Shown: positions 50,808-60,568, counted from the first letter of the stretch. The stretch: 64,000 nt of DNA from JBFGCM01 sp041581135 (GCA_041581135.1 JBFGCM010000006.1:5941-69940); one strand, 5' to 3'. Numbers and translations: made by a program. The notes: generated from the sequence alone by a model not told the origin.

Positions 50808-51770
50808 GTGGCCCGCATCGCCCTCGATGCCATGGGCGGCGACAAGGCGCCAGCCGAGACGGTCGCCGGTGCGATCGACGCCGCCGCCTCCGGGGCCGAG
50901 GTCGTGCTTGTCGGCGACGCTGACACGATCCGTCCGATGCTCGACGGCGCCGACATCGAGGTCGTGCATGCCGCAGAGGTCGTCGAGATGGGCGACGATC
51001 CGGCAACAGCGATCCGTGAGAAGAAGAACGCCTCCATCAACGTCGCCGCCCGACTCGTGTCGTCCGGCCAGGCGTCGGGCATGGTGTCTGCCGGTTCGAC
51101 CGGAGCGGCGCTCGCCGCGGCCGCATTCATCATCGGCCGGCTTCCCACCGTCGCCAGACCCGCCATCGGGTCGATCTTCCCGACGGGCCATGTGCTACTC
51201 GATGCGGGAGCGAACCTCGACGTCAAGCCGTCCCACCTGGCGCAATTCGCCGTCATGGGCTCGGTGCTCGCCGAGATCTATCTGCAGCGAGACGCGCCGC
51301 GGGTCGGCCTCCTGAACATCGGTGAGGAACGCGGCAAGGGACGCCTACTGGAGAAGGAAGCGTTCGCCCTGCTCGAAGCGGCCCCGGTGAACTTCGTGGG
51401 GAATGCAGAAGGCCGTGACCTCGCCTCCAACGCCGTCGACGTGCTGGTGACCGACGGGTTCACCGGCAACGTGCTCTTGAAGGGCTCCGAGGGGATTGCT
51501 CGTGCGGTGGGCCGCATCATCGCCCAGCACCTCGCCGCCATGCCGGCGTTGGCCGGCCACGTCGAGGCCATTCACCATGGCATGCAGGATGCCTTTCACA
51601 CGCTCGATCCCGAGTCCTACGGCGGCGCACATCTCGTGGGCACCCGCGGTGTGGTGGTGATCGCCCATGGGTCGTCCTCGCGGCGGGCCATCGCCAACGC
51701 CATCCGCATGGCGGCGGATGGCGCCGAGGCCGATCTGGTGGGGCGGATCGAAGCGGGGCTCGCGCCCTGA
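50808..51770 (+). CDS. plsX: Phosphate acyltransferase PlsX
   Basis: The 320-residue enzyme makes acyl-phosphate from acyl-ACP for phospholipid synthesis. Landmarks are IALDAMGGDKAPAETV, SAGSTGAALAAAAF, LLNIGEERGKGR and DVLVTDGFTGNVLLKGSEG. The GTG at 50808 is 9 nt after rpmF. Downstream rnc starts 2 nt after its stop. Standard actinobacterial placement. Confidence 0.93.
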   Translation: MARIALDAMGGDKAPAETVAGAIDAAASGAEVVLVGDADTIRPMLDGADIEVVHAAEVVEMGDDPATAIREKKNASINVAARLVSSGQASGMVSAGSTGAALAAAAFIIGRLPTVARPAIGSIFPTGHVLLDAGANLDVKPSHLAQFAVMGSVLAEIYLQRDAPRVGLLNIGEERGKGRLLEKEAFALLEAAPVNFVGNAEGRDLASNAVDVLVTDGFTGNVLLKGSEGIARAVGRIIAQHLAAMPALAGHVEAIHHGMQDAFHTLDPESYGGAHLVGTRGVVVIAHGSSSRRAIANAIRMAADGAEADLVGRIEAGLAP

Positions 51771-51772
51771 TC

Positions 51773-52474
51773 GTGGAGGCGCTGCACACCCTCGAGTCGG
51801 CCGTGGGCCATGCGTTCGAGGATCCGTCGCTGCTGCGGTTGGCGGTCATCCATCGCTCGTATCTGGCCGAGCACGACGAGCCGGAGTCGTACGAGCGTTT
51901 GGAGTTCCTCGGTGATGCCGTGTTGCAGCTGTCGGTGACCGACTACCTCTATCGGACGTTTCCCGACCTGCAGGAGGGGGAACTCGCCAAGGTCCGAGCC
52001 TCGGTGGTGAACGAGCGAGCACTCGCTCGGACCGCGCGGCGCTTCGGCGTCGACGATGCGTTGCTCCTCGGCAAGGGGGAAGAGCAGACCGGTGGCCGCA
52101 CCAAGCCGTCGATCCTGGCGGACGCCATGGAGGCGATCCTCGGCGCCGTGTACCTCGACGGCGGCTTCGGAGTCGTCCGGGAGATCGTGATTCGCCATTG
52201 GTCGGAACTCATAGACGAGCGGGCGGTGACCCCCGGCCTCCGTGACTACAAGACCCGACTGCAGGAGACGCTTGCCCAGCGGTCGTTGCGGCCGGAGTAC
52301 GACGTCACCGAGTCCGGGCCGGAGCACGCCAAGATCTTCGAGGCATCCGTGCACGCCAACGGGTTCTCGTTGGGGATCGGCGTGGGCACCTCCAAGAAGC
52401 GGGCCGAGCAGGAGGCCGCCCGTATCGCCTTCGAGAGCCTGGCGCGTCGCTTCGCCGACACGGACGATGCCTGA
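51773..52474 (+). CDS. rnc: Ribonuclease III
   Basis: The 233-residue enzyme cuts double-stranded RNA in rRNA and mRNA processing. The RNase III signature is ERLEFLGDAVLQLSVTDYLY with conserved Glu and Asp, then ADAMEAILGAVYLDGG for the second catalytic acid pair. A C-terminal dsRNA-binding domain (DYKTRLQETLAQRSL through GTSKKRAEQEAARIAFESL) is complete. GTG start. It overlaps mutM by eight bases. Confidence 0.93.
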   Translation: MEALHTLESAVGHAFEDPSLLRLAVIHRSYLAEHDEPESYERLEFLGDAVLQLSVTDYLYRTFPDLQEGELAKVRASVVNERALARTARRFGVDDALLLGKGEEQTGGRTKPSILADAMEAILGAVYLDGGFGVVREIVIRHWSELIDERAVTPGLRDYKTRLQETLAQRSLRPEYDVTESGPEHAKIFEASVHANGFSLGIGVGTSKKRAEQEAARIAFESLARRFADTDDA

Positions 52475-53297
52475 GCTTCCAGAGGTCGAGACCACCCGTC
52501 GCTGCGTCGAACCCGAGCTGCTGGGGGCGGTGATCACACGTGTCGAGGTCCGACGCGACCGCATGGTTCGGCGCCAGGCGCAACCGGCGGACTTCGAGCC
52601 GCGGCTGGTCGGCAGACGCGTGGTGGCGGTTGACCGGCACGGGAAGTTCTTGAAGGTGCGGCTCGACGACGACATGGTGTGGGTGACGCATCTGGGCATG
52701 TCCGGACGCGTGGCGATGGCTGATCGGGGCGATGACGAAGTACCGCACACCAACGTGGTGGTGGGCTTGGACACGGGTCGCGAGTTTCGCCTCGTCGATC
52801 CGCGAACGTTCGGTTTCGTCGTGGCGTACACCCCCGATGAGCTGGTCGAGTCGCCTATGGGGCGCCTCGGACCGGATGCCTTCACTGCGCTGCCGGCGTC
52901 GCGTCAGCTCGCCGCCCGACTCGCCGGGCGCTCCGCACCAATCAAGGCGTTGCTCCTCGACCAGTCCATCGTGGCCGGCATCGGCAACATCTATGCCGAC
53001 GAGGCATTGCATCGGGCGAGCATCGCGCCGGAACGACCGGGAGGGTCGCTGGGCGTGGAGGAGATCAAGCGATTGCGCCGTGCTATTCGGGCCACGTTGG
53101 AGGCCGGTCTGCGCTGGGGCGGCACGAGCCTCGACGACCTGGCCTATCTGTTGCCGGACGGTCGTGCCGGCGAGTTCGTGGCACGATTGCGCGCGTACGG
53201 GAGGACGGGGGAGCCCTGCCGGCGGTGCGGAACCCCGATCGTCTCCACCGTGCTCCGCCAACGGAGCACGCACTGGTGTCCGCGCTGCCAGACTTGA
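52467..53297 (+). CDS. mutM: Formamidopyrimidine-DNA glycosylase
   Basis: The 276-residue base-excision enzyme removes 8-oxoguanine and ring-opened purines. The N-terminal MPELPEVETTRRCVEPELLG (catalytic Pro1 after Met removal, Glu2) is canonical; HGKFLKVRLDD holds the conserved Lys, and the zinc finger CRRCGTPIVSTVLRQRSTHWCPRC at the C-terminus is intact. ATG at 52467 lies inside the rnc stop region. Confidence 0.93.
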   Translation: MPELPEVETTRRCVEPELLGAVITRVEVRRDRMVRRQAQPADFEPRLVGRRVVAVDRHGKFLKVRLDDDMVWVTHLGMSGRVAMADRGDDEVPHTNVVVGLDTGREFRLVDPRTFGFVVAYTPDELVESPMGRLGPDAFTALPASRQLAARLAGRSAPIKALLLDQSIVAGIGNIYADEALHRASIAPERPGGSLGVEEIKRLRRAIRATLEAGLRWGGTSLDDLAYLLPDGRAGEFVARLRAYGRTGEPCRRCGTPIVSTVLRQRSTHWCPRCQT

Positions 53298-53314
53298 GCG
53301 CCTGGAGGTGTCCT

Positions 53315-53614
53315 ATGGGACCGGACGAGCAGCCAACCCCAAGGACCGTCGCCGTCAGAGGCGTGGTGCGGGGCCGCGTGCAAGGTGTCGGATTCCGCTA
53401 CTACGCCCATCGTGAGGCGCTGCGCCATGGGGTGGTGGGTTGGATCGCGAACCGCGCCGACGGCTCGGTGGAGTTCGTCGCCCAGGGCACGCCGCGCGCG
53501 CTGAGCGCGTTTCGCGCCTTCCTGGAGCGCGGGCCCTCCCACGCCAACGTCGCAGGTCTCACGTGGGAGAGCCACGAGGTTGACGCCGGCTTGACCGGCT
53601 TTGCCGCGAGATAG
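53315..53614 (+). CDS. acyP: Acylphosphatase
   Basis: The 99-residue enzyme hydrolyses acyl phosphates. GVVRGRVQGVGFRYYAHREA with the catalytic Arg and GVVGWIANRADGSVEFVAQG with the catalytic Asn are the two family motifs. ATG with GGAGG 7 nt upstream. Usual neighbour between mutM and smc in actinobacteria. Confidence 0.93.
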   Translation: MGPDEQPTPRTVAVRGVVRGRVQGVGFRYYAHREALRHGVVGWIANRADGSVEFVAQGTPRALSAFRAFLERGPSHANVAGLTWESHEVDAGLTGFAAR

Positions 53615-53661
53615 CCCCATCTGACGGCGCCAGGTCCGATGGAGCGCCGGCGGGCGGATGA

Positions 53662-53691
53662 TTACATATTTGTAGTTCGGCCCGTGATAAC
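53662..53691 (+). promoter_or_regulatory. Promoter before smc
   Basis: TTACAT (53662-53667) and GATAAC (53686-53691) are separated by 18 bp in an A/T-rich pocket, about 12 nt before the TTG start. It lets smc and ftsY be expressed separately from mutM-acyP. Confidence 0.45.
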
Positions 53692-53702
53692 CTGCGCCCG
53701 CT

Positions 53703-56700
53703 TTGTATCTGAAGACACTCTCCGTTGTCGGCTTCAAGTCGTTCGCGGACAGAACGCGCCTCGAGTTCGAGCCCGGTGTCAACGTGATCGTTGGCCCCAA
53801 CGGGTCCGGAAAGTCCAACCTGCTCGATGCCCTCGCCTGGGTGATGGGGAGTCGTGCCACGCGCATGCTGCGCACCCAACAGATGGACGATGTGATCTTC
53901 GCCGGTACCGCGACGCGTCCGGCGTTGGGACGTGCCGAGGTCAAACTCACCTTCGACAACGCAGAGGGGATGCTCGACGTCGACCTGCCCGAGGTCCGGT
54001 TCACCCGCCGGCTGTACCGGGATGGGACGTCGGAGTACGAGCTCAACGGCACGTCGTGCCGGCTGTTGGATCTCCAAGAGCTCCTGTCCGACAGCGGCGT
54101 CGGGCGTCATCAGCATGTGCTCGTTGGCCAGGGTCAGATCGGTGACATCCTCAACTCGCGTCCGGACGAGCACCGCACGGTGATCGAAGAGGCGGCCGGC
54201 ATCACCAAGCATCGCAGCCGGCGCGACCGCTCGGTCCGTCGTCTCGAACAGACCGCGGTCGACGTGACCCGTCTGGAGGACATTCTCGACCAGCAACGCC
54301 GGCGCATGCGTCCCCTGAAGCGCCAGGCCAAGGCGGCGGAGCGATACGACTCGGTCCGTGCCCAGGCCCGGGCCCTCCGACTCTGGCTCGGGGGTAAAGA
54401 GCTGACACGGCTCGTCACGCGGCTCGGCGAGGCGGAGCGGGAGAAGGCGGAGCTCTCCGCTGCGGTCCAGTACGACGAGCGCGCACTCGCCGAGATCGTG
54501 GCCTCCCTGGGGGGTTTGCGCTCCGCAGCCGGCGAGGTGGGTCGATCCCTGGAACGGGACACCGCTGCGGCGGCGCGGCTCGAGACGACCGCAGAACGGC
54601 TCAATCGCATCGGGCTGGTGAGCAGAGAGCGTCGACTGGCGCTCGAGAGTCGGATGGCCGGGGCCGATGATCGGCGTCGTGACCTCGCAGCGGAGCAGGA
54701 GGACCTCGCCGAGCAGATCGAAGAGACCCGCCGCGCCGAAGCCGCCGCCAGGTCCCTCGTCGAACGCACCGAAACGGCGCTCCTGGCACTGGAGGACGAG
54801 GAGCGTGCTCTCGCCGAACAGATCCAGCTTCCGGCCGAGTCGCTCGTCGCCACGCTGCGAGGTGACCTCCGTGCGTTGGAGACGGCCGCTGAGCGAGATC
54901 GCAGAGAGGCAGAAGGCATCCGCAAGCGCCGTGAGGTCGTGGTGGCGCGGCTCGAGGAGGAAGCCGCCGAACAATCGCGCATCACCGCTGACATCCAGAC
55001 CATCGACATCGAGGTGGCCGACGCCCAGGACGAGTACCACCAATCGAGCGAGGGCCGGGAGCGGGCGCAGGCGGCGTGGGAACAAGCCGACGCGGTAGCC
55101 CGGGAGGCCGGACTCGACCACGCCAAGGCGGCGGCTCGCGTCGAGGCCATTCGCCACGCGCTGGACGGCCTGGGTGACCCGGAGGCACGGCGCCGCGCCG
55201 CAGAGGCCCAGGAGGTGGTCGGCACTCTCGTTTCCAGCCTCGATGTGCCCGAGGACGTAGCAGCTGCGGTCGACGCCGCTCTCGGGTGGTGGAGCGACGC
55301 GTATGTCACCTCGGGCAGTCATGGTCTCACCGACCTCGTCGCCACCCTCAAGTCCGAGGGATACGGCGGTGTGCGGCTCGTCTCCGAGGGATCGGACGCG
55401 CCAGGGGACGCCCCGGCGCACGCCGTGGCCGAGTCCTGGGGGGTGGAAGCCCTGATCGACCGGCTCGGGGGCGACGCCAACCGGCACCTGGCGCACGCCC
55501 TGGTGGGTGACGTGGTCCTCATCGAAGGTTGGTCGTCGGCATGGTCCGTCGTGCAGCGTTCGCCCCACATCCGGGCAGTGACGCCTGAAGGCGATCTCGT
55601 CACGGCTCACGGGATCGTCCTCGCCGAAGCCGATGGTGCCGGACCGGCCGCACTGGAGGCCGCCGTCGTCATGCTCGAACAAGCCGATCGGGAGCTGGCC
55701 CGCGCCGCAAGTCGCCAGCTGTCGACCCGACGTGACTTCGAGGCAAGCCGCCAGGAAGAACGCGAACGCTTGGAGCGCCTCGAGGCTCTGGAGACGCGCC
55801 TGGCCGGCACTGCCGAAGCCATGGCGCTGCTGGGTCGGGCCCGGGCAGAAGGAGCTGCCGAGATCGAACGGCTCGATGATCGATTGCGCGGTCTCCAAGA
55901 AGCGGCCACGGTCCGGGACGAGCGTATTGCCGAGCTTCGGGCCCGCGTCGCCGAGTTCGAGGGCGAAGAGGCGGCCCGCCAGGAGGCATGGGAGGCCTTG
56001 AACCGCCGTCGCGAGGACGTGGCGCGACGTACGGATCAGGCACGTCGCGAGCATCAGACGGCGGCCGGACAGCTGGCCGCAGCCGCCGAGCGCGCCAAGG
56101 TGCTCGAGTCTCGCTTGGGGACGACTGCCACCGAGCTGGCCGGGCTCGATGTCGCTCCCGTGGACCCGCACGAGATCGCCAGGCTTGCCGACATCGAAGA
56201 GCGCGCCCGCCGTGCCGTACACCATGTGCGCAGCCACGTGACTTCGCTCCGGGGCCGGCAACGGGAGCTGCGGGAGCGTTCCGGCGCCGCAGACGAACGT
56301 CTCGAGGTGGCCTACGAGGAGCAACGCGATGTCGACGAGCGGCTGACTGCCGGCCGGACGAAGCTGTCCGCGCTGGCCATCGAACTCGCCGAACTGCGTG
56401 TGCGACGCGAGGCCGTCGCCGAGGCGTTGCGACGTGATGTCGATGCAGACGAAGACCAGGCCATGCAGGCGCCGATGCCCGAGCTGGAAGATGATGTCGA
56501 TCCCGACGAGCGCCTCACGGCACTGGAGGCAGACCTGCGCCGCATGGGTGCGGTGAACCCACTCGCCGCCGCCGAGTACCGAGAGTTGGAGGAACAGGTC
56601 CTGCTGCTCGAGTCCCAGCTGGCCGACCTCGAAGAGAGCCGGCGGGATCTGCGCAAGGTCATCGCAACGCTCGACGAGGAGATGGCCAACCTGTTCGTGG

Positions 56701-57149
56701 CCGCCTTCGATGAGATCTCGGAGCTGTTCGCCGAGAACTTCGGTCTTGTCTTCCCCGGCGGAATCGGTCGATTGCGGCTCACGGAGCCCGACCAACCCCT
56801 CACGTCCGGTGTTGAGATCGAGGCGCAGCCGCACGGCAAGAAGGTCGGAAGGCTCAGCCTGCTCAGTGGCGGTGAGCGAGCGCTCGCCGCGCTCGCCTTT
56901 CTGTTCGCGGTGTTTCGAGCCCGGCCCAGCCCGTTCTACGTCCTCGACGAGGTTGAGGCGGCTCTTGACGACTCGAACTTGCGTCGCTTCCTCCGGCTCG
57001 TCGACACTCTGCGTACGTCTGCGCAGCTGGTCATCATCACCCACCAGCAGCAGACCATGGAAGCTGCCGATATCCTGTACGGGGTGACCATGGAGCCTGG
57101 CGAGTCATCGAAGGTCGTTTCCAAGCGATTGGCCCCTGCCAGGGCTTGA
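53703..57149 (+). CDS. smc: Chromosome segregation ATPase SMC
   Basis: The 1148-residue SMC compacts and segregates chromosomes. TTG start gives the standard MYLKTLSVVGFKSFADRTRLEFEPG-type N-terminus. Walker A is VGPNGSGKSNLLDA, the coiled-coil arms span about 165-480 and 645-1000, and the hinge lies about 500-640. The signature LSLLSGGERALAALAFLFAVF and Walker B SPFYVLDEVEAALDD follow near the end. Length matches the family. The stop is directly followed by the ftsY start. Confidence 0.95.
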   Translation: MYLKTLSVVGFKSFADRTRLEFEPGVNVIVGPNGSGKSNLLDALAWVMGSRATRMLRTQQMDDVIFAGTATRPALGRAEVKLTFDNAEGMLDVDLPEVRFTRRLYRDGTSEYELNGTSCRLLDLQELLSDSGVGRHQHVLVGQGQIGDILNSRPDEHRTVIEEAAGITKHRSRRDRSVRRLEQTAVDVTRLEDILDQQRRRMRPLKRQAKAAERYDSVRAQARALRLWLGGKELTRLVTRLGEAEREKAELSAAVQYDERALAEIVASLGGLRSAAGEVGRSLERDTAAAARLETTAERLNRIGLVSRERRLALESRMAGADDRRRDLAAEQEDLAEQIEETRRAEAAARSLVERTETALLALEDEERALAEQIQLPAESLVATLRGDLRALETAAERDRREAEGIRKRREVVVARLEEEAAEQSRITADIQTIDIEVADAQDEYHQSSEGRERAQAAWEQADAVAREAGLDHAKAAARVEAIRHALDGLGDPEARRRAAEAQEVVGTLVSSLDVPEDVAAAVDAALGWWSDAYVTSGSHGLTDLVATLKSEGYGGVRLVSEGSDAPGDAPAHAVAESWGVEALIDRLGGDANRHLAHALVGDVVLIEGWSSAWSVVQRSPHIRAVTPEGDLVTAHGIVLAEADGAGPAALEAAVVMLEQADRELARAASRQLSTRRDFEASRQEERERLERLEALETRLAGTAEAMALLGRARAEGAAEIERLDDRLRGLQEAATVRDERIAELRARVAEFEGEEAARQEAWEALNRRREDVARRTDQARREHQTAAGQLAAAAERAKVLESRLGTTATELAGLDVAPVDPHEIARLADIEERARRAVHHVRSHVTSLRGRQRELRERSGAADERLEVAYEEQRDVDERLTAGRTKLSALAIELAELRVRREAVAEALRRDVDADEDQAMQAPMPELEDDVDPDERLTALEADLRRMGAVNPLAAAEYRELEEQVLLLESQLADLEESRRDLRKVIATLDEEMANLFVAAFDEISELFAENFGLVFPGGIGRLRLTEPDQPLTSGVEIEAQPHGKKVGRLSLLSGGERALAALAFLFAVFRARPSPFYVLDEVEAALDDSNLRRFLRLVDTLRTSAQLVIITHQQQTMEAADILYGVTMEPGESSKVVSKRLAPARA

Positions 57150-58199
57150 GTGACCATCCAGCCTGAGGAGTTCGTCTTGGATCTCGTCGTCATCGCCCTG
57201 ATCGTCGCCGCCGTACTGATGGTGACGGTGGTCGGCGTCGTCGCGACGCGTCGTCGTTCCACGCCGACCGACGTCGTCGCTCCGACCCGCGCCCCTGCAC
57301 CCGCCCCTGCGGCTCCGAGTCGGCTGCGGGACCGTCTCGCCAAGAGTCGGCGGGCGCTGGGAGACCGCGTCGGGGCGCTGCTCAGCCGTGACTCGTTCGA
57401 CTCGGAGTTCTGGTTGGAACTCGAGGAGAGCCTCATCGCGGTCGATGTCGGTGTGGCGGCGGCGTCGGACGTGGTGGCCAAGGTGAGAGCCGAGGGGCCC
57501 GTCGATGCCGAGGCGGCCCGGGCGGCGCTCGAGAGCCAGCTCGAGGCTCTGTTTGCAGGCAAGGACCGCTCGCTGCACCACACGACCTCTCCCTCCGTGG
57601 TGCTCATAGTGGGTGTCAACGGCACGGGGAAGACGACCTCCATCGCCAAACTCGCAGCGAGGCTCCAGGCGGCCGGGCACTCGGTGGTTCTCGGGGCGGC
57701 CGATACGTTCCGAGCCGCGGCCGATGAGCAGCTGCGAACCTGGGCCGAACGGGTGGGCGTGCGTGTGGTCTCAGGAGTGAGTGGGGCCGACCCGGCATCG
57801 GTGGCGTTCGATGCGTTGGACCTGGCTCGCTCCGAAGGCGTGGACGTCGTCATCGTGGACACGGCGGGCCGCCTCCAGTCGAAGGCCAACCTCATGGACG
57901 AGCTCTCGAAGATCGCCCGCGTGTTGCGCCGCGAGGCGGGCGCCATCGACGAGGTGCTGCTCGTCCTCGACGGGACCACCGGGCAGAACGCGCTGTCCCA
58001 GGCCGCAGCGTTCACCGAAACAGTGGGCGTGTCCGGAGTGGTGCTGACCAAACTCGATGGAACCGCCAAGGGCGGGATCGCCGTCGCCGTGGAGCGGGAG
58101 CTCGACATTCCGGTGAAGTTCATCGGGGTCGGCGAGGGTCTCGACGACCTGCTCCCGTTCGATCCGCACGAGTTCATCGACGCCCTGTTGGGCGAGTGA
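57150..58199 (+). CDS. ftsY: Signal recognition particle receptor FtsY
   Basis: The 349-residue GTPase docks SRP at the membrane. An N-terminal membrane anchor (about residues 9-31, VLDLVVIALIVAAVLMVTVVG) is followed by a short linker, the NG domain helices, and G motifs GVNGTGKTTSIAKLA, DTFRAAADEQL, VDTAGRLQ, TKLDGTAKGG. The GTG is directly after the smc stop. The anchor is a feature of actinobacterial FtsY. Confidence 0.94.
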   Translation: MTIQPEEFVLDLVVIALIVAAVLMVTVVGVVATRRRSTPTDVVAPTRAPAPAPAAPSRLRDRLAKSRRALGDRVGALLSRDSFDSEFWLELEESLIAVDVGVAAASDVVAKVRAEGPVDAEAARAALESQLEALFAGKDRSLHHTTSPSVVLIVGVNGTGKTTSIAKLAARLQAAGHSVVLGAADTFRAAADEQLRTWAERVGVRVVSGVSGADPASVAFDALDLARSEGVDVVIVDTAGRLQSKANLMDELSKIARVLRREAGAIDEVLLVLDGTTGQNALSQAAAFTETVGVSGVVLTKLDGTAKGGIAVAVERELDIPVKFIGVGEGLDDLLPFDPHEFIDALLGE

Positions 58200-58609
58200 T
58201 GACTCACCACGTGCCAGGCGACGCGGAGCTCATGGCTGCCGCGATGGAGGCGGCGCAGCGCGCCTACGCTCCCTATTCGCGGTTCCAGGTGGGTGCGGTG
58301 GTGGTGACAGAGGACGGCTCCGTGGTCTCGGGAGCGAACGTCGAGAATGCCGCCTACGCCTCGACGCTGTGTGCCGAGGCCGTTGCCATCGGTGCCGCCG
58401 TCGCCGCCGGCGCCCGCAACCTCGTGACGGTCGCCGTTGCCTGCCTCTCTGGTGAGCGCTGTTACCCGTGTGGCCAGTGCCGCCAGCGCATGCGGGAGTT
58501 CGGCGTGGAACGGGTCATCGTGCGTGATGGTGCCGGCGGCACCCGCAGCCACTCCCTCGAGGAGCTCTTGCCAGAGGCCTTCGGTCCCGAAGACCTCGCT
58601 CGCGGCTAA
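58199..58609 (+). CDS. cdd: Cytidine deaminase
   Basis: The 136-residue enzyme deaminates cytidine and deoxycytidine to the uridines. The zinc site is NVENAAYASTLCAEAVAIGAAV (Cys and catalytic Glu) plus CYPCGQCRQRMREF. AYAPYSRFQVGAVVVTEDG is the standard start. ATG overlaps the ftsY stop by one base (a GTG three bases upstream is an alternative). Converges with the cupredoxin gene, overlapping by four bases. Confidence 0.92.
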   Translation: MTHHVPGDAELMAAAMEAAQRAYAPYSRFQVGAVVVTEDGSVVSGANVENAAYASTLCAEAVAIGAAVAAGARNLVTVAVACLSGERCYPCGQCRQRMREFGVERVIVRDGAGGTRSHSLEELLPEAFGPEDLARG

Positions 58610-58998
58610 GGCGCCGGCTGGACGCTGAGACGTCCCTCCATCCCTGACTCCAGATGGCCGGGAATGGAGCAGATGACCTGATAGTCGCCGGGCGGAGGCA
58701 CGGCTAACTGCGCGCTGGCGGTCTCACCGACGGGGATGTTCATCTCGAACAGCATGTCGCCGGCGGCAACGTCGTCCACCGAGGCCACCGCCACCCCGGC
58801 GTCGAGCACGACCCAGGTGTGCGGGGTGTTGCCGGCGTTGCTGACGTTCACCGTGACGGTGGTGCCGTCCACTGGCTGCCACAGGTCGCCGTCGAAGGTG
58901 AAATCCCGAGCGATGATGTCGAACTCGGTGGGCGGTGGCGCAGCTTCGCCGCTGCAACCGATGACGAGCACGAGCGCGGCCGCCCCGAGCCGCTTCAC
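58606..58998 (-). CDS. Cupredoxin-domain lipoprotein
   Basis: The 130-residue lipoprotein has signal MKRLGAAALVLVIGCSGEA with lipobox VIGC. The mature part is one cupredoxin-like domain: NTPHTWVVLD carries the first His ligand, and the C-terminal YQVICSIPGHLESGMEGRL supplies Cys, His and Met in type-1 copper spacing (C-x4-H-x4-M). It would carry electrons or bind copper outside the membrane. Its ATG overlaps the glgC stop by four bases, so it is co-transcribed with glgC, a combination without obvious logic. Confidence 0.85.
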   Translation of the reverse strand: MKRLGAAALVLVIGCSGEAAPPPTEFDIIARDFTFDGDLWQPVDGTTVTVNVSNAGNTPHTWVVLDAGVAVASVDDVAAGDMLFEMNIPVGETASAQLAVPPPGDYQVICSIPGHLESGMEGRLSVQPAP

Positions 58999-60230
58999 GT
59001 CGTGACGGTGGCGCCCTTACCGATCACCACGACACCGCCGTCGGTGACCGTGAACCGTTCTCGATCACGGTCGAGGTCCACTCCGATCTGGGCCCCTTCG
59101 GGGACATGCACGTTCTTGTCGATGATGGCGCGGCGTACCACCGCACCTCTTCCGACGTCTACGCCGTCGAAGAGCACCGAGTTGGACACCTCGGCGTACG
59201 AGTGCAGGTGAACCCCTGGGCTCACGACCGACCCGCGCAGCGTGGCGCCTGAGATGATGGCGCCGGCGGACACCATCGAGTCGATGGCGACACCTCGGCG
59301 ATCCGGCTCGTCGATGACGAATTTGGCCGGCGGCAGCGGGGGATGGTGCGTGTAGATGGGCCACTCGTCGTTGTAGAGGTCGAAGATCGGTTCCACCGCG
59401 ATCAGGTCCATGCTGGCGTCGTAGTAGGCGTCGACACTCCCGACGTCGCGCCAGTAGCCCCGCTCGCGGTCGCTCTGGCCGGGCACCTGGTTCTGGCTGA
59501 AGTCGTAGACGAACCCCTCCTGGCGGGCGACCAGGGCCGGGATGAGATCGCCCCCGATGTCGTTGCGCGAGTCGGGCTTCGTGGCGTCGACGCCCACCGC
59601 CTCGACGAGGAGCTTCCGGGAGAACACATAGTTGCCCATCGACACGTACGCCATGGATGGGTCGTCGGGCAGGCTGGAGGGGTTCTTTGGCTTCTCGTGG
59701 AAGCCGAGGATCTGGCCCTTGGCATCGGCTTCGATGACGCCGAAGGCCGATGCCTGTTCCACCGGCACCCGCAGGCCGGCAACGGTGACGCCGGCGCCGG
59801 ACTCGATGTGCGCCGCCACCATCTGGCGGGGATCCATCCGGTAGACGTTGTCGGCCCCGAAGACGATCACGTAGTCAGGGTCCTCATCACGAATGAGGTT
59901 GAGGTTCTGCCAGATGGCGTCGGCGGAGCCCGAGAACCAGTGCGGTCCCCGCCGCATCTGCGCCGGCACCGGCGAGACGTAGTTGCCGAGCAGGGTCGAC
60001 ATCCGCCAGGTGAGCGAGATGTGTCGGTCGAGGCTGTGGCTCTTGTACTGGGTGAGCACGGCGATGCGGCGATAGCCACCGTTGGTGAGGTTGGAGAGTA
60101 CGAAGTCGATGATCCGGTAGATGCCGCCGAAGGGGACCGCGGGCTTGGCCCGGTCTGCCGTGAGCGGCATGAGCCGCTTGCCTTCGCCCCCGGCGAGCAC
60201 CAGGGAGAGTATGTGGGGATGCGTTCGCAC
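58995..60230 (-). CDS. glgC: Glucose-1-phosphate adenylyltransferase
   Basis: The 411-residue enzyme makes ADP-glucose for glycogen or trehalose-related polymers. LSLVLAGGEGKRLMPLTADRAKPAVPFGGIYRIIDFVLSN, DYVIVFGADNVYRMD and GFHEKPKNP are the nucleotide and sugar-phosphate sites; the C-terminal left-handed beta-helix (ISGATLRGSVVSPGVHLHSYAEVSNSV) follows. GTG start with TAACTT 6 nt upstream, another leaderless layout. Two-gene unit with the cupredoxin. Confidence 0.93.
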   Translation of the reverse strand: MRTHPHILSLVLAGGEGKRLMPLTADRAKPAVPFGGIYRIIDFVLSNLTNGGYRRIAVLTQYKSHSLDRHISLTWRMSTLLGNYVSPVPAQMRRGPHWFSGSADAIWQNLNLIRDEDPDYVIVFGADNVYRMDPRQMVAAHIESGAGVTVAGLRVPVEQASAFGVIEADAKGQILGFHEKPKNPSSLPDDPSMAYVSMGNYVFSRKLLVEAVGVDATKPDSRNDIGGDLIPALVARQEGFVYDFSQNQVPGQSDRERGYWRDVGSVDAYYDASMDLIAVEPIFDLYNDEWPIYTHHPPLPPAKFVIDEPDRRGVAIDSMVSAGAIISGATLRGSVVSPGVHLHSYAEVSNSVLFDGVDVGRGAVVRRAIIDKNVHVPEGAQIGVDLDRDRERFTVTDGGVVVIGKGATVTT

Positions 60231-60236
60231 GAGGGC

Positions 60237-60242
60237 AAGTTA
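60237..60242 (-). promoter_or_regulatory. -10 box of leaderless glgC
   Basis: TAACTT on the minus strand, 6 nt before the GTG at 60230. Confidence 0.45.
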
Positions 60243-60298
60243 GTCAGTTCCGGTAGGTGTGACTCAAGCCGTCGACGCAGCATGCCGATATCGCGTCG

Positions 60299-60568
60299 AT
60301 GGCCACATACCGAGAGCACATGGAGTGGGAGAGCTCCACGCGGCGCCTGATCGTCCTCGGACTCGGATGGGCGCTCGCCGCTATCGGGCTCGTGGTCATC
60401 GCGCTCGGACTGTTCACCGGCAACTCCTACATCGCCATTGCCGGCGTTGTCACCGCCGTGCTGGCGGCGTTGTTGGCGGTAGTGGTGCCCGAGCCCACGG
60501 CGGTCCCGCCCCAAGACAGGGCGGAGTCGGTCATCACCGAGCGGTCGCGCCGCCGGATGGCCGCCTAG
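60299..60568 (+). CDS. Small two-helix membrane protein
   Basis: The 89-residue protein has two hydrophobic helices (about residues 17-40 and 45-64, LIVLGLGWALAAIGLVVIALGLF and YIAIAGVVTAVLAALLAVVV), then a charged cytoplasmic tail. No family is recognised. It is divergent from glgC and converges with etfA, overlapping by four bases. Confidence 0.6.
   Translation: MATYREHMEWESSTRRLIVLGLGWALAAIGLVVIALGLFTGNSYIAIAGVVTAVLAALLAVVVPEPTAVPPQDRAESVITERSRRRMAA

Noticed and set aside
53559..57044. 1161-codon open frame antisense to smc
   Set aside because: Shadow of smc codon bias; repetitive Leu/Arg/Gly/Glu composition and no motif.
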